Of a stretch of 64,000 bases of DNA, positions 25,883 to 38,269 are shown piece after piece. Under the pieces are notes generated by a model. It made no database searches and was not told the origin of the DNA. It was given only the letters and a program-made list of their open reading frames with translations. Source of the stretch: Adiantum capillus-veneris (taxonomy: Eukaryota > Streptophyta > Polypodiopsida > Polypodiales > Pteridaceae); contig CM043950.1 of assembly GCA_014529385.2 (NCBI GenBank), positions 153,194,445 to 153,258,444 of the forward strand, read 5' to 3'. The position numbers and the translations under genes are program-made. Numbering within the stretch: the first letter of the stretch is position 1; every line of letters begins with the position of its first letter.

Positions 25883-26079
25883 TAAAGCATGTGTTGGTGG
25901 TGCAAAAAGTAGTGTCCTTGACACCTCTTGTGAGGCACTCTTGGATGGTTTTTTGTTGGCAGTTTTCAAAAGCCAAAAGATAAATATTCAATATTTCTAG
26001 AGACGTTGTGCCAACCACTTTAGTGGTTCTTGATTTAGTCAAAGGCAAGACTCTCTATGTACCCCTTCAGCAGTCTAGG

Positions 26080-26081
<2 letters not shown>

Positions 26082-26129
<48 letters not shown>
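26082..26129. repeat. (CT)n microsatellite
   Basis: Pure CT run of about 48 bp. Confidence 0.97.
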
Positions 26130-26132
<3 letters not shown>

Positions 26133-26670
26133 GAAGAGATGGAATTATAGCAAGAAGTTAGAGGTACCTTGGGGAGAATTTTCATAAGGTGTGGATAGTA
26201 TGGTCCAGGAGATCGGAATGGAGATGTTGCAGCAGGAGATTGGCCAACAGGTTGTGTTTGAGCAGCAGCCTCCACTCGATTGTCACCTTTTGTGGAATGT
26301 TGATTTCAGCAGTTTGGGAGAGCACGTTCCACACTAGCAACAACCTGCACACAACTGCTATGTTTGATGGCCAGCCATTGCTTGTGGTGTCCGATGTTTG
26401 GAAGAGAGGATTGTGCATGACCTACCACCTCCAAGTACACTGCAGGGCTCTGAGTACGTTCAGCGACATGTGCAATACAGCCACTTCATGATGACATGCC
26501 TCACAATTACCACAGGAAGACTCAGTCACAATTTGCCATGAAGGTAACCATCGGATGGGAGAATATTGATCTATGATGAAAAGAGAGAGCCGTAGGAGAC
26601 AACGAGAAAGTGATGCATCAAGTTCAGGTGAGCGGAAGATGTGAATCAGGTTTGCATGAAAGTCTCAAAA
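26130..26670 (+). other. Left flank of the split gypsy element; weak coding signal
   Basis: A plus-strand frame at about 26200-26335 reads MVQEIGMEMLQQEIGQQV and then decays. The last 34 bp (26638-26671) are an exact reverse complement of 23444-23477. Otherwise I see nothing recognisable. Confidence 0.4.
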
Positions 26671-27435
26671 TGATGGTAAGCAGGTGCATCAGATGACATC
26701 CAGTGGCGTCAGGAGGTCGAATGGGGTCAAGACTTGCACATGGATAAGTATGAACACAACGTGGGGTGTTTTCTTGTGATGAATTATGGAAAAGGTCATC
26801 ATGATAATTGTTTTTGGGGGCCACTTCACGTGATGCAGGATGCATTATTGAAAAAAGTTGAGTGCCAGGTGTGCGGGTGATGCAAAAAGGTAACAAAAAA
26901 GCACTACATCGCCAGTTTTTTGCATGTTCAGGGTTCTTTTAAGGTCAATCAAAATGCCAAAGGTTCCCAAGGAATAAATTGAAGTGTGGACACTGAAAAA
27001 CCTGAGAAAAACATGGAAAGAAGAGAGGAACAGCCGCAACCGAGTTTTTGTTGTTTTTGGAGCTTGTTTTGGCCATAAATTGTTCATCCGAGGTCGGATT
27101 TGAGCACTTTGATATTATAGACTGGGGTTTTTGCTTGTTCCAGATGCAGTGGAATTGTCCATTTTCGCTATTTTGGATGTGTAAGTTTCTCCTGTGAGCG
27201 AAGTCTCTCCTCCAATTTGTGATTGTATCTAGCATATTTCATCCATATTGTGTGAGCTATTTGCCCCATTGGTGTTGGCCCAAGCTCAATTGTATCTAAA
27301 CATCATAAATATTCCTCTTTTGAGCTAAGTTTTTTGGGGGTGAGTGTGTGTGTGTGTGTCTCTGTGTTGAGTGGGTAAATGGATAGTCTCTCTCCTCTCA
27401 CTCCATCGGTGTGTTTCCTGTCTCGGCCAGGTGGG
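26671..27435 (+). mobile_element. 5' LTR of gypsy 1, left part
   Basis: Begins about TGATGGTAAGCAGGTGC and follows the 3' LTR at 51232 and the minus-strand LTR at 57978-58874 up to CTCGGCCAGGTGGG, where the hAT starts. Includes a (GT)n tract near 27345. The LTR resumes at 39655. Confidence 0.9.
27428..27435. repeat. 8-bp target-site duplication, left copy
   Basis: CAGGTGGG directly before the hAT terminus CAGGG. The empty site GGCCAGGTGGGTTGTGTAAG is present at about 52023-52042 and, on the minus strand, near 58067-58086. Confidence 0.9.
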
Positions 27436-27720
27436 CAGGGATTTCATTAACGTAATCACGATCGGATGATTACGTCAAAAACTTTAGTATTTACACAAAA
27501 AAAAATACATGATCACGTTAATTGTTAACGTGACCTTGATTATGACCTGCAAAAATCTATAGAGCCGGTTAGCCCTCCGGGTTTTCCATTTTTCCTTGCG
27601 GGTCCCGCCGGGCTTTTTTATCTTCCAGGCGGGCCCACCGGGTATACGTAATAGCCCGGGTGGCCCGATGGGAAAATGAAAAATCTTGGCGAGAATAATT
27701 ATATATAGTAAACAGTGTGC
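27436..27720 (+). repeat. hAT left terminal and subterminal region
   Basis: After CAGGGATTT come GTAATCACGAT, a hairpin CACGTTAATTGTTAACGTG and a GC-rich block with CCGCCGGGC, GGCGGGCCCACCGGG and GCCCGGGTGGCCCG, then GGCGAGAATAATTATATA. The right end has equivalent blocks in inverse order. Such subterminal repeats are typical transposase-binding regions in hAT elements. Confidence 0.75.
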
Positions 27721-28668
27721 TAATCGCGGTCTTTTAGCTAGGCAAATCCTTGGGGAGTGTATCCGAGTGTCGGGTATATTCATCTCCTTGTGAATTGACC
27801 TAAGGTTACAAAGTCACAGGTCCTTTTTTTGGGCTGAACGCGATTCTTAATTCGGTAACCACTTCTAAAAAATTTTAATTCGTTTATCGACATAAAGGTA
27901 CGAAACCAAAACAACTGAAAACTTGGAGAATCATGCTCATTGTGAAGAAGCCATTGGTCCAAATGAGGACTGTAATTGGTTTTAGAAGATGAGCATATGT
28001 AAATGACGAGTCAATAGTCAAGGGTCAGATGTCCTATACTAGTGTATCGGACATATAAAGATCCTTGAAGTCTTTCATTTGAGTTGATTTACAGTTGTCA
28101 CTCCACAATATAAGAGCTATAATCCATAATTCGGTTAAAATAGCTTTTATATATTGAATTGGTTGCATGGGTGTGCTACAATCCTTCACTGGGTACAAGT
28201 AGTCCTCAATTGAGTGATTATATTGAATATGTATTTTCGTTAGTTTATGCATTGGTTTATACAGAGAGTGCATTATGTATTACAATAGATTATTAGTGCA
28301 TGAAATGACCAATCATATATTTTATTGCTTTCGTTTGTTTTTTTGTAGCAATTGAAATCAGATGTTTTTTATTGTTTGCAAATCAAAGTGGACATATACA
28401 TAATCATTATAATAATAATTGCATAGAGAGATTCATAGCATTGTTATAGTTATTATGCATGCATAGACTACATTGCAATGTGTATGGTTGCTCATAATAT
28501 AGGTGATCGATATGTGGATTGACTAGCGTGCATTAAAAATCTCATATTGTGCATCATGGTTACTTTCATATTGAATGGTTTTTGAATTTTAATATATATT
28601 GAAAATAAGAAAAATGTTTTAAAAACTGAACATCCGATTCTTTTGTCTTCAGTTTTAATTTAAAAGCA
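27721..28668. other. hAT 5' region, no gene seen
   Basis: AT-rich sequence between the left terminus and the transposase. Only short open frames are present. It presumably holds the transposase promoter and leader; no specific promoter element could be assigned. Confidence 0.5.
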
Positions 28669-30855
28669 ATGGATAAAAATGTGGGCACAAGTGGTACGAA
28701 GAAGCCAAATAATAAAAAAGCTCCTGGCAAAGAGTTGGATTATGCTCACAACATATGTGGCCGATATATGGAGTGGCAATGTAAATTTTATCACACAACA
28801 AAATCAGGCGGTGCACCACGTATTAGGGATTATTTTTTGGGTAGCACTAAAAAGAGTTGTAAGAAATATAAATATCCTCAGGCACCTACAGTTGCAAAGC
28901 ATTTGAGAGAAAGCTCACCAAAAAGGGTTGCAATAGACAACAGATATATAGCTCTGTGGCTTTGAGTCAAGAGTTGCTAGAGCCAAATATTAACTCCGTA
29001 GATCCTGTAGTGACGCCAACTAACCTTGGAGAACAACCTACGCAAGGAGAGGAAATCCGAGGTAGTGTTCCATTTAAACATCACAATGAAGGTGGACTTT
29101 GTCAATGCGTCAAAAATCATTACATCAAAGTTTTCGAGTGCAATCTCTAAAAGAAGCACAAACTGCACTTGCCAAAGCAATATTCTTTACTGGAAGTGCT
29201 TTGGTCATGGTAGACAACAATCATTGGAAGGCTGCTTGGAAGAAAATCGGTGAGTTTGATCAAGGATTTTCAACTCCTTCTTATCACACGATAAGAAATG
29301 TTTTCTTGGACAAATGTTACATCGAAGTAAAAGAGCATGTTGGCAAAATAATACTTGGGAATATTTCGCTTTCAGATCTAAGTGATGGCTAGTCAAATGT
29401 TCAGAGAAGACCGCTAATCAATGTAATGCTGGTTTGTCCAAGGGGAGAAAGGTTTATAAAGGTGATTGATAGTTCTGGTGCAATTAAAAGTGGAAAATAT
29501 ATTTTTGAGGTCTTGATTAATGTAATGAAAGAAATTGACATGTCGTTCAAGTAGTCATGGACAACGCAAAGAATTGTAAAAATGCCAGTAAATTAATAAA
29601 GAAGTGCTTTCCACACATTTTTGCCAATGGTTGTAATATGCAGCTTAAACTTGGTGCTGAAATATTGGTAACTAGCGAAGAAACCACATGGTTCGCCAAA
29701 ATAAATTATACAACACGTCAGGTTGTGAAATTTATCTTGAAACGACAAACAGTGCTCGATTTGTATAGGATGCACATGTCAGTGATGTTGAAACTTCCCA
29801 CTGAAACTCGGTTCTGCATACACTTTTATACCTTGGAATCACTTCTTCGTAATAAATGTGTTGTGATTGACACTTTCAATTGTGCGGCCTTTGATGAATG
29901 ACAGCTTGAGCATAAAGAAAAAGTGAAAGATAAAATTACATTTGTACGTGGCAATGTAAACAAAGCTCCTTGGTGGAGGAGTGTAATGGATGCATACCAT
30001 GTAATGATGCCCGTTATGTTCGCAATCCGCAATCTTGATCAAAGGACGCCAAACTTGGACAAAGTATGGATGACATGGTGGTCAGTTCAACAGAGTCTTG
30101 AAAATCGTGAAGAGCTGAAAGAGTCTGTGGTAGAGAAGGAGTGGCGATTACCATTCTCTGACAAACAACGAAAATTTTTGGCTAAGTATTTTTATGCAAA
30201 GTGGAAGAGCGCTCATAGTCTACTCCATAGTGTTGCTTACATGCTCGATCCAAAGTATTGGAATTTAGATCTGATGTCCAATACAAAGGTGGTAAGCGAT
30301 TTCTATCACGTGGTCAACATGTTCTACTCCAACGTTCAAAACCTAATTGATTGCATCAAAGAAATGAGTGCATTTAGATTAAAAGAAGATCCTTTTGTGA
30401 ATGATTTTGTACAGGTAATGGCAAAAGAGCAACCTACATGGAAGTGGTGGATGATGAATGGTGGAGAGCATTACTCTACCTTACGTGCCCTTACAATGAA
30501 ACTACTTGCATAATGTGCAGCAAACTCAAGTTCAGAGAGAAACTGGAGTATGTACAAGTATGTTCATAGCACTATTCGCAACAGACTATTAGCAGATAGA
30601 GCAGAAAAATTAGTGTATATGTTTTGCAACGAAAATATATTGAATCACATCGAAAGTACTGGCTACGAGGAGGAAATGCCAACCTGGTTGTACGATTGTC
30701 AAAACAAAGATGAAGAAGAGTTCAATGTTGGTGTATCTCAATGCACTGTAGACAAAATAGAAGAGAATTTGATAATAGATGTGGAGATTGAATTACAAGG
30801 AGAACCACAACACTCAGACTTAGAACCAGATAAAAACTCAACAGATTCAATATAG
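28669..30855 (+). pseudogene. hAT transposase (BED finger, DUF659, hAT dimerisation), broken
   Basis: The transposase would cut and paste the element in the nucleus. From ATG 28669 a BED-type zinc finger is seen (WQCKFYHTTKSGG, RIRDYFLG), then a frameshift near 28960-29095. DUF659-like sequence follows (HWKAAWKKIGEF, FSTPSYHTIRNV) with the first catalytic Asp region at SDLSDG, where the next codon is a TAG. LINVMLVCPRGE and FIKVIDSSG follow. MDNAKNCKNA near 29557 holds the second Asp after another frameshift. The C-terminal domain runs from about 29923 and includes WWMMNGG, a TAA at 30511-30513, CAANSSSERNWS (catalytic Glu) and RNRLLADRAEKLVYMF, ending in an acidic tail. It is non-functional because of at least two frameshifts and several stops. 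Confidence 0.9.
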
Positions 30856-31119
30856 CTTGAAGTAGAACGAGTACATATCAAAAACCATTGTAAAAGGCCT
30901 TGTATTCAAATCTATTTTGAGTAATTACAATGCTTCATATTCACGAGAGTTTATAGTTTGTCGATCTCAATTGCGTTGCCCTGAAGCAGCATCTTGCTCA
31001 TCAAGAAGATTTCTAATTGTGCTAGGGGTATCTTGGCGTGCTTGCTTGAATTTATATTCGTTTGCCATGCCAAACATAATATATATTCCTTGTGGAATAT
31101 CTTGTGAAGAGATTGCACA

Positions 31120-32990
31120 TCAACTACTATTTTGCATTAAATAAATAAGACAAACTAAATGATAATAATGACCACATGTCAATGTATAATATCCACTCCA
31201 TCCATCAAAATTCTTGTAGCAAACTAGACATTGGGAAGATGAGGATGCATCTGATGTAGACGAGGGGACCAAATCCAAATGCATGACAAGGTGGTTGATG
31301 TGTGTCCCTTGTATAGGTATTGGATTCACTCGCTGTGTCAGATTTTGAACGTCCTGACTTAAGCGGTGAATTCTTTTCTCCATCCAGACTTGTGAGGGTT
31401 GGAGTGTCTCGGTGGCTATAGAAGCCGTGTTATTTTTGCATCTTTCTCTGCCAACTGTGTCGTGTAAATATCCTTCTCTGTTTTTAACTATAGGTTGGCA
31501 CCTTCCACTATCAATGCCAACTCATCCCGGGTGAAAGTGACACAACTCTCCCTTAAATCATGAGTGGCAACAGTTGTCTCCTTTGACGAGAAGTCTACTG
31601 GTCCTCGCTGTTGCACAAAGTGAACATATAACATTTTTGCAAAATATAGCGCACAATCTGCATTGTGCAGGGGATGGACTAAACCTCCAAATAAATCCTC
31701 TCAATGTTTTCTTTGATCGCATCATGGTTGCACTTTGAAACCTTCCACCTTTCTTTCTTGATCTCTGCGTCCTCACATGGACATATTGTATTTATCATGT
31801 CCTTTGTCACTTCTTTATTAATCTCTTTTCATTGCATGTGGTTTGGATTTTCCCATTTTGAGAGTCGTCGAGCAGTACGCATCGCTTGTTGTGCCGACAT
31901 GCCGTGTGCCAGAGACTTCATGCACTGAAATACATTAACAGCCGCTTGTTGTTGATCATCGGGCAGTGATTGGGTGCCAATATCTTGTTCTTCTTCTACC
32001 ATTTTCTCTTAGAGCTGCAGTCAACAGATAGACAAATATTCAATATCATTGGCAAATATATATTCTGACGATTGAACATATCTCACAAATGCAGAATATA
32101 GAAACTTCTTGTTCACAGGGAAAGTGCATGGAATTCACTAAATCAAACCACAACAAATGCGACTAATTGAACCACAAGGCAAATTTGAAATACTGACAAT
32201 TAAATGACAAGTTCGAAATGACTAAAGATAATTGACTCAGTTAGGTGAACCACTTCAAACCATATAATACACTTCAATAAAAAATAGAATACCCTGGACA
32301 AGACATATGTATATCATAGAAATGTTTAAATCTTATAAAATGATGGTGCAAGTTCAACAATGGGACGTTGGACATGGTTAGGGTCCGTCTTTAAATACTC
32401 TTTGAAACATATCAACACGTTAGAAGCATTCATTCTTTGTTTCCACTCTTTTAACTTCATCCAACAATCTACTTAAATTCAAATATCCCTCATAACATCT
32501 TCGTCCGGGTGGTGAAAAACTTCTTCTGGAAATAAAACTTTTCTGGCTGTACTTCAAAAATCTGCAGCATGTCGAATAGGTAGCCCAATGCATAAATGTC
32601 GCTCGTTTTTGTGTATGCATATGTGCACCCTGGATCGCATAGTTCGGGAGCAATCCGCTGTCACTTAGCCATCTCGGCATTCCCTACTCTCTCTACATCC
32701 AAAACTGCTTCGTCTGACTGTGTGCTTGGATGCAAATAATTGATTACTGTGTGCTTAGCTGTTGTTCTCAGCATCATACCCCAATCAATGATGCCGATGC
32801 AGAGCTTATTGGCACAAGTAAAGTCCAATATTATGTTAAACGGGTACAGGTCAACCGAGTGGAAAGCCGCAACGTCGTTCATTAAGGCATGATCCGACTC
32901 CAATCTGAGTACCCTTAGATAGGCAGCTAGGATGTATTGACTGTGAGTTAGACAGTTGGGATTGCCTCTTTGCTTTACTGCCGTTGAGGC
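31120..32990 (-). pseudogene. Kinase-like protein with RING-like C-terminus, 3' part
   Basis: Read on the minus strand from about 32990. SQYILAAYLRVLRL is an alpha-E-like helix; FHSVDLYPFNIILDF has the catalytic-loop Asp and Asn; IGIIDWG replaces the DFG Asp motif with DWG. After a TGA, RIAPEL matches the APE motif and SDIYALGYLFDML the conserved Asp/Gly of subdomain IX. Then, with stops and frame changes, LLDEVKRVET, an acidic MVEEEQDIG region, and near the end CLVCYKNF ... TCGHYYHLVC, a C-x2-C...C-x-H-x2-H-x2-C RING-like signature at about 31150-31250. Stops break it into pieces. It is convergent with the transposase, about 270 bp from its end. The upstream part lies at 37558-37957 beyond the copia insertion. 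Confidence 0.75.
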
Positions 32991-33282
32991 ATTGTCGCAG
33001 TCTATGCTTAAAGGACAGTGACAGGACAGTCAGAGACAGTACAGGTGCAGGACAAGTTTACCCGCAACTTACAGTGTCAGAGATACAAGGTGTTTTTGAG
33101 CTGTTTTTGGTCTGTTTTTGAGTACACCAGAGCCATTTTACAAAGGAGACTCTGCCGAAATTTATGCAGAATCTGAAGCTTTCTTGGTTCATTTGACAGG
33201 TTGATATTGGTTCAGAGGTCAGTTTACAGGGGAAACTTTGCCGAATTTTTCCCAGGAAAGTAAACTATTGTGAAGCGTAGCT

Positions 33283-36200
33283 ATGGCTGGATCACAAGAC
33301 ATTGCTCTTTACAATATCAAGAAGCTGGATGGAACCAATTTCCCATTGTGGAAGAAGCAGATTTGGCACGTGTTGGTACAAAAGAAGCAGATAAAACCTA
33401 TAAAGCTCAAGGGGATAAAACCAGAAGATATGGACGAAGATGAATGGAGCGAAATGGATGAATTGGCACTTTCTACCATTATGCTGACTCTGGCAGAAAG
33501 CGTTTACTTCAATGTAGCAGACGAGATTTCGGCTTATCAAGCATGGTTAAAGCTGAGTGATCTTTATGAGAAGCAGAGTGCAACTTCATAGGTATACTGG
33601 CTTAAGAATCTTGTTGACTTGAAGATGAAAGAAGGGACACCTATGTCCAATCATCCGAATGAATTCAACACAATCTATAGTCAGTTGTCAGCTCAAGGTG
33701 TCAAGTTTGATGAACCTGTTAGAGCTATGTTCCTGTTGATCACATTGCCGAAAAGTTGGGACACTTTTCGCACAGCTTTGAGTAATTCTGCACCTCCAGA
33801 TGGTTTGAACATAGCAGGTGTAGAAGGAAGTCTGCTTACTGAAGAAACCAATAGAAAGACAATGGACAAAGGCAAAGGAACAGCCTTAGTTGTCAGGGGA
33901 AGGACCAAAGAAAAGTACAAAGGTGGAAAGAGGAATCAGTCTCGTAGCAAGTCCCGCAGTGCTAAAGGCAAGAGTGACATAGAATGCTACCATTGTGGCA
34001 AGAAGGGTCACATGAAAAGAGACTGGAGAGAATGGAAAGCAGAAAAAGGCAAAGAGAAAGCTGAAGACCATGGTGAGAAGAACAAGTCCTCAGTGAAGAT
34101 TCAAGAAATAAATGTGACAAACATTGTTGCAGAGGATGACAGTCTAGTGTCAGGAGACATCTACTTCTTGAAGAATACAATGGACTCAGCTCTTCTTACA
34201 GCATCTGATGGAAATGCACTAAGTGACTGGATTATAGACTCAGGGGCATCACTTCATGTGTCTCCAAACAAGGAGTGGTTTACTTCTTATGTGACCACTA
34301 AAGATCATGTTCAGCTAGGCAATGGGTAGACATGTGAGATCTTAGGTGTTGGAGATGTTCAATTGAAGTTTCAGAATGGCTCTTCTTTCACGCTGAAGAA
34401 TGTGAGACATGTTCCCGCAATTACAAAGAGCTTGATCAGCACAGGTTTACTTGATGATGCTGGCTACGTCACCACTTTTGGACAGAACATGTGGAAGATA
34501 TCCAAGGGTTCTATGACAGTAGCACATGGAGTAAAGTCTGGAGGACTTTACATGATTTATGTATCAAATGTCTCTAAAAATGTAATCAATGTAACCGAGC
34601 AGCCGAACGTTTCTTTGTGGCATAGCCGGTTAGGACATATGTTCAAGAAGGGAATGGAAATCTTGTCTTGTTCTGGTTATTTGCCTGGCTTTTCATTTAA
34701 TGATTTTGAATTCTGTGAACATTGTCTATATGGTAAGTAAACACAGCAGCCACATAAGCATAGAAGCAGTAGAAGAGATACACAGTTGGCACTTGTTCAT
34801 AGTGATTTGTGTGGACCTATGCCTAACCTATCTCTAGGGGGAGCTTCTTACTTTATGACATTTATAGATGATTACTCGAGGAAAGTATGGGTTTACTTTC
34901 TCAAGCACAAGGATGAAGCGTTTAGTGTTTTCAAAATGTTTGTGACACTTGTGGAGAATCAGAGTGGCAAGAAGCTTAAATGATTACGCACTGACAATGG
35001 TGGAGAGTATGTTTCAAAGGCCTTTTAGGACTTTTGTGAGTCAAAAGGTATAAAACGTGAACTTACTGCTCCTTACAATCCTCCTCAAAATGGTGTTGCT
35101 GAGAAGATGAATAGGACCGTACAAGAGAAGGTCAGAAGTATGTTGTCTAATGAACAGCTGCCAAATGGGTTTTGGTCTGAAGCTGTATCAACAGCTGTTC
35201 ATCTTGTAAATAGATCTCCTAGCAAGGTTTTGCAAAAGGATTCAGTGCCAGAGATGGTATGGTCAGGCAAAATGCCCTCATACAAGCATCTCAGAGTCTT
35301 TAGTTGTGAGGCATATACTCACGTTCCAAAGGAATTTAGGAACAAACTTGAGCCAAAGAGTAGAAAGTGCATCTTTCTAGGCTATGGTAATTCTGGTGAG
35401 ATGGGGTACAGACTTTGGGATCCCGAATCCAGAAATGTTGTCCGCAGCAATGATTTTCACTTTAATGAATCCAAATATCATTCTAAACCAGAGAGGGTTG
35501 AGGAGATTAGAAGAGTTGTCTTCCAAGAAGATGGACCTGCACGTGCAAGACAAAATGTCAGGGCTCAAGAGGAGCAAGGACATGATAGATTGGAACCACA
35601 GGTTGTGGCTGAGCCTGAGCCAGGACATGATAGATTGGAACCACAGGTTGTGGCTGAGCCTGAGCCACCTATTGTGCGTAGATTTGGACGTGTCACGCGA
35701 ACTACTGATAGGTTTGTTCCATCTATGAACTATGTCATGTTGACTGATTGCAATGAGCCTTCATGTTACAAGGAAGCAGTGCAAATGAAGGACTCCGAGA
35801 ATTGGCAATTGGCCATGCAGTCAGAGATGACAGCTCTGCATAAAAACAAGACATGGAAGCTAGTTAAATTACCACAGGGCAAAAAGGCTCTACCTTGTAA
35901 ATGGGTTTACAGGTATAAGATCACCGCTCATGATAGTCAGCCAAAGTAAAAAGCAAGGCTTGTGGCCAAGGGCTTTAAGCAAGAACAAGGCATTGACTTT
36001 GATGAAGTCTTCCCTCCTGTGGTCAAAATGACTACATTGAGATGCTTTCTTGCATTGGTTGCCATATTAGATTTGGTGCTGCACCAAATGGATGTCAAGA
36101 CAACGTTCTTGCATGGTGATTTAGATGTGGAAATTTACATGCAGTAGCCAGAAGGGTTTGTTGAGAAAGGCAAGGAAGATTGGGTTTGCCAGTTGTTAAA

Positions 36201-37266
36201 GAGTTTTCACGGCTTAAAACAATTACCGAGGGCATGGTACCATAAATTCCACAAGTTCATGCTTTCTCAAGGCTACAAACGTAGTGAGTTCGATCACTGT
36301 CTATATACAAAGAAGGCTAAGGATGGTAGTTGGCTGATCCTTATTTTGTATGTGGATGACATGTTGATTGCTAGCAAGCACTTGGAAGAAATTTCAGCTT
36401 TGAAGTCAAAGATGGCAAAATCGTTTGACATGAAAGACATGGGTGAGGCAAGTCATATACTTGGTATGCGCATTGAGAGAGACAGATCAAAGAAGTTGAT
36501 TTGGTTATCTCAAACAGAGTATATTGACAAGGTTTTGCAACGTTTCAATATGGAGAAGGGAAAGGCACTGAGTGTTCCATTGCCACCATATGTGAAACTT
36601 AGCAAACAAGATTGTCCTGTGTCTGAGGAAGAACAGGCTGAAATGGATAAGATTCCATATGCGTCTGCAGTGGGTATTTTGATGTATGCAATGATTGCTA
36701 CTCGCCCAGACATTGCATTTGCAGTGGGAGTAGTAAGTCGATACATGTCAAACCCAGGCAAGAAACATTGGGAGGCAGTGAAAGGAATATTGAGATACCT
36801 GAAAGCTACAAAGAGTATGCGTATATGCTATGGGAGTCAGGAGCTAAGTGTAAAGGGTTTTACAGACTCAGATTATGCAGGTGACTTAGACAACCGAAGG
36901 TCTACGTCAGGGTATGTCTTTACATTGGCTGGTGGAGCAGTATCATGGCGTTCTAGATTACAAGATTGTGTTACTCAGTCTACTACAGAGGCTGAATATG
37001 TTGCAGCATCAGAGGCATGCAAAGAATCAATTTGGCTTAATCTACTAGTAACAGACTTGGGAATCAAAGAAGATATGCCTGTGTTATATTGTGATAGTCA
37101 AAGTGCTATACAATTGGCTCGCAATCCATTTTATCACTCAAAGACAAAGTATGTGGATGTGAAGTATCATTTCATCAGGGAAATGCTCGAGGATAATCAA
37201 CTTCAGCTTGTCAAAGTTCACACCACAGAAAATCCTGCTGATCTACTTACAAAAGGACTTCCCTGA
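33283..37266 (+). pseudogene. Copia gag-pol polyprotein, one frame with seven in-frame stops
   Basis: 1,328 codons in a single frame with no frameshift. Order: gag (IKKLDGTNFPLWKKQIWH); CCHC knuckle near 33990 in which the last Cys is Trp (CYHCGKKGHMKRDW); protease DSGAS near 34240; GAG-pre-integrase (LWHSRLGHM); integrase with HSDLCGPM, RTDNGGEY and the Glu at NGVAEKMNR; RT with [12 protein letters not shown] and catalytic YVDDM near 36350; RNase H with DSDYAGD, STTEAEY and YCDSQSA. Premature stops at 33589, 34327, 34738, 34981, 35026, 35947 and 36145; natural stop 37264. Most premature stops are one C-to-T step from the codon expected in the family. A direct duplication at 35578-35664 repeats HDRLEPQVVAEPEP. 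Confidence 0.95.
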
Positions 37267-37397
37267 GAGAGCTTTGCGCATTTTCGCAAGCAGTTAGGTG
37301 TAGGGTAGTACATCACTTCTCTACATCTCTTGTATATTAGCTTGTATAGTAGCTTCTCTCACACTTAAAGTACCACATTGGACTTTAATTGGGAGGT

Positions 37398-37557
37398 TGT
37401 TGGGGTATAAAGCCCAATGTGGTCTCCCAGGTAAGTGGGCGGGCCGCCAGGTATGTACACATATTCTTTTGTAAAAACCTAATAAGAACGCACTATGCTC
37501 TACACATTATAGTAGAGCATTTTCACACGCTTCATCTTACCTTCTATTCTTCCCACA
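37398..37557 (+). mobile_element. Copia 3' LTR (short; end uncertain)
   Basis: Starts TGTTGGGGTATAAAGCCC right after the polypurine tract. Kinase-like coding on the minus strand begins again near 37544-37558, and TTCCCACA at 37550-37557 is a possible end, giving about 160 bp. Either this is a short LTR or it is truncated. No second copy exists here to test it. Confidence 0.6.
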
Positions 37558-37957
37558 ATTTATCCCAGAGCTCTAATTTTGACATGTCGCAGGCAGGTGC
37601 GATATCTTCCTTTAAGTCTCTGCAACATACTTTCATATTGCCCAACACTGTCCTAACCTTGTGATGGGGGTCAAATTCTTGAATCCCTACTGGAATCAAC
37701 AACTCGTATTGGCCTTCAAGTCGCAACATGCGCTATGTGTTCTCCCATATAGCGCTAGTTAGGTCTTTGATGTAGACATCACTTTCACTAATATGCTGTA
37801 TGCGATCATCTGTACATGATGAGATTGTCAAAATACATTCTTTACGAATGGCACGCATAATACTTTTATTTTGATATGGCGTCATATTTGCATTGGACAA
37901 TAGAAAACAACATATCAAATACAAATTCATGGTTGTGAATGACACTAACACTCTCAC
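37558..37957 (-). pseudogene. Kinase-like protein, N-terminal part
   Basis: The minus-strand frame from ATG 37957 reads NLYLICCFLLSNANM, ISESDVYIKDLTSAIWENT, a TAG, then in the same frame RMLRLEGQYELLIPVGIQEF and KVCCRDLKEDIAP up to the copia LTR. It lies upstream of the kinase core at 31120-32990 in the same orientation and is inferred to be the N-terminal region of the same gene. The glycine-rich loop and N-lobe lysine were not found, so about 100 residues of kinase N-lobe are missing at the insertion. Confidence 0.5.
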
Positions 37958-38269
37958 ACTATTTCAGGTAAACCCTTAACCACCACTTGAAGACTTTAAG
38001 CAATGTGCAAGGAAATATTGATAAAAATTGAAAACAATCTTCACTTAAAATTGCAATCTGTTACACGTGTAAAATGCAAATCAACCAAGTGGTTTATAAG
38101 AACTTAATTCATATCAAACAATACATGTTAACAGTCTGGCACATTTCAACATATATTGAATTTTTAACTTATATTTTTCTCCATGTACACATACTAATTC
38201 AAACAAAGCACACACCGATTTAAAAACTTCAAAAACATTTAAAACATTGGAAGTATACAAATTGGACTA
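37958..38269. other. AT-rich hAT interior, no gene
   Basis: Upstream side of the kinase-like gene. It may hold that gene's promoter, but I can name no element. Confidence 0.5.

Larger units (their letters stand above)
32991..37557 (+). mobile_element. Ty1/copia element inserted in the kinase-like gene, 5' LTR missing
   Basis: A leader of about 290 bp, a polyprotein frame at 33283-37266, a polypurine tract (TTGGGAGG) and an LTR start at 37398. No TGTTGGGGTATAAAG copy and no TGGTATCAGAG-type primer site is seen upstream of 33283, so the 5' LTR and primer site have been lost. The left edge, about 32991, is set only by where kinase-like coding resumes on the other strand. Confidence 0.8.

Noticed and set aside
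33692-34180. Minus-strand frames within the copia gag
   Set aside because: Antisense to a clear gag-protease frame; no independent motif.
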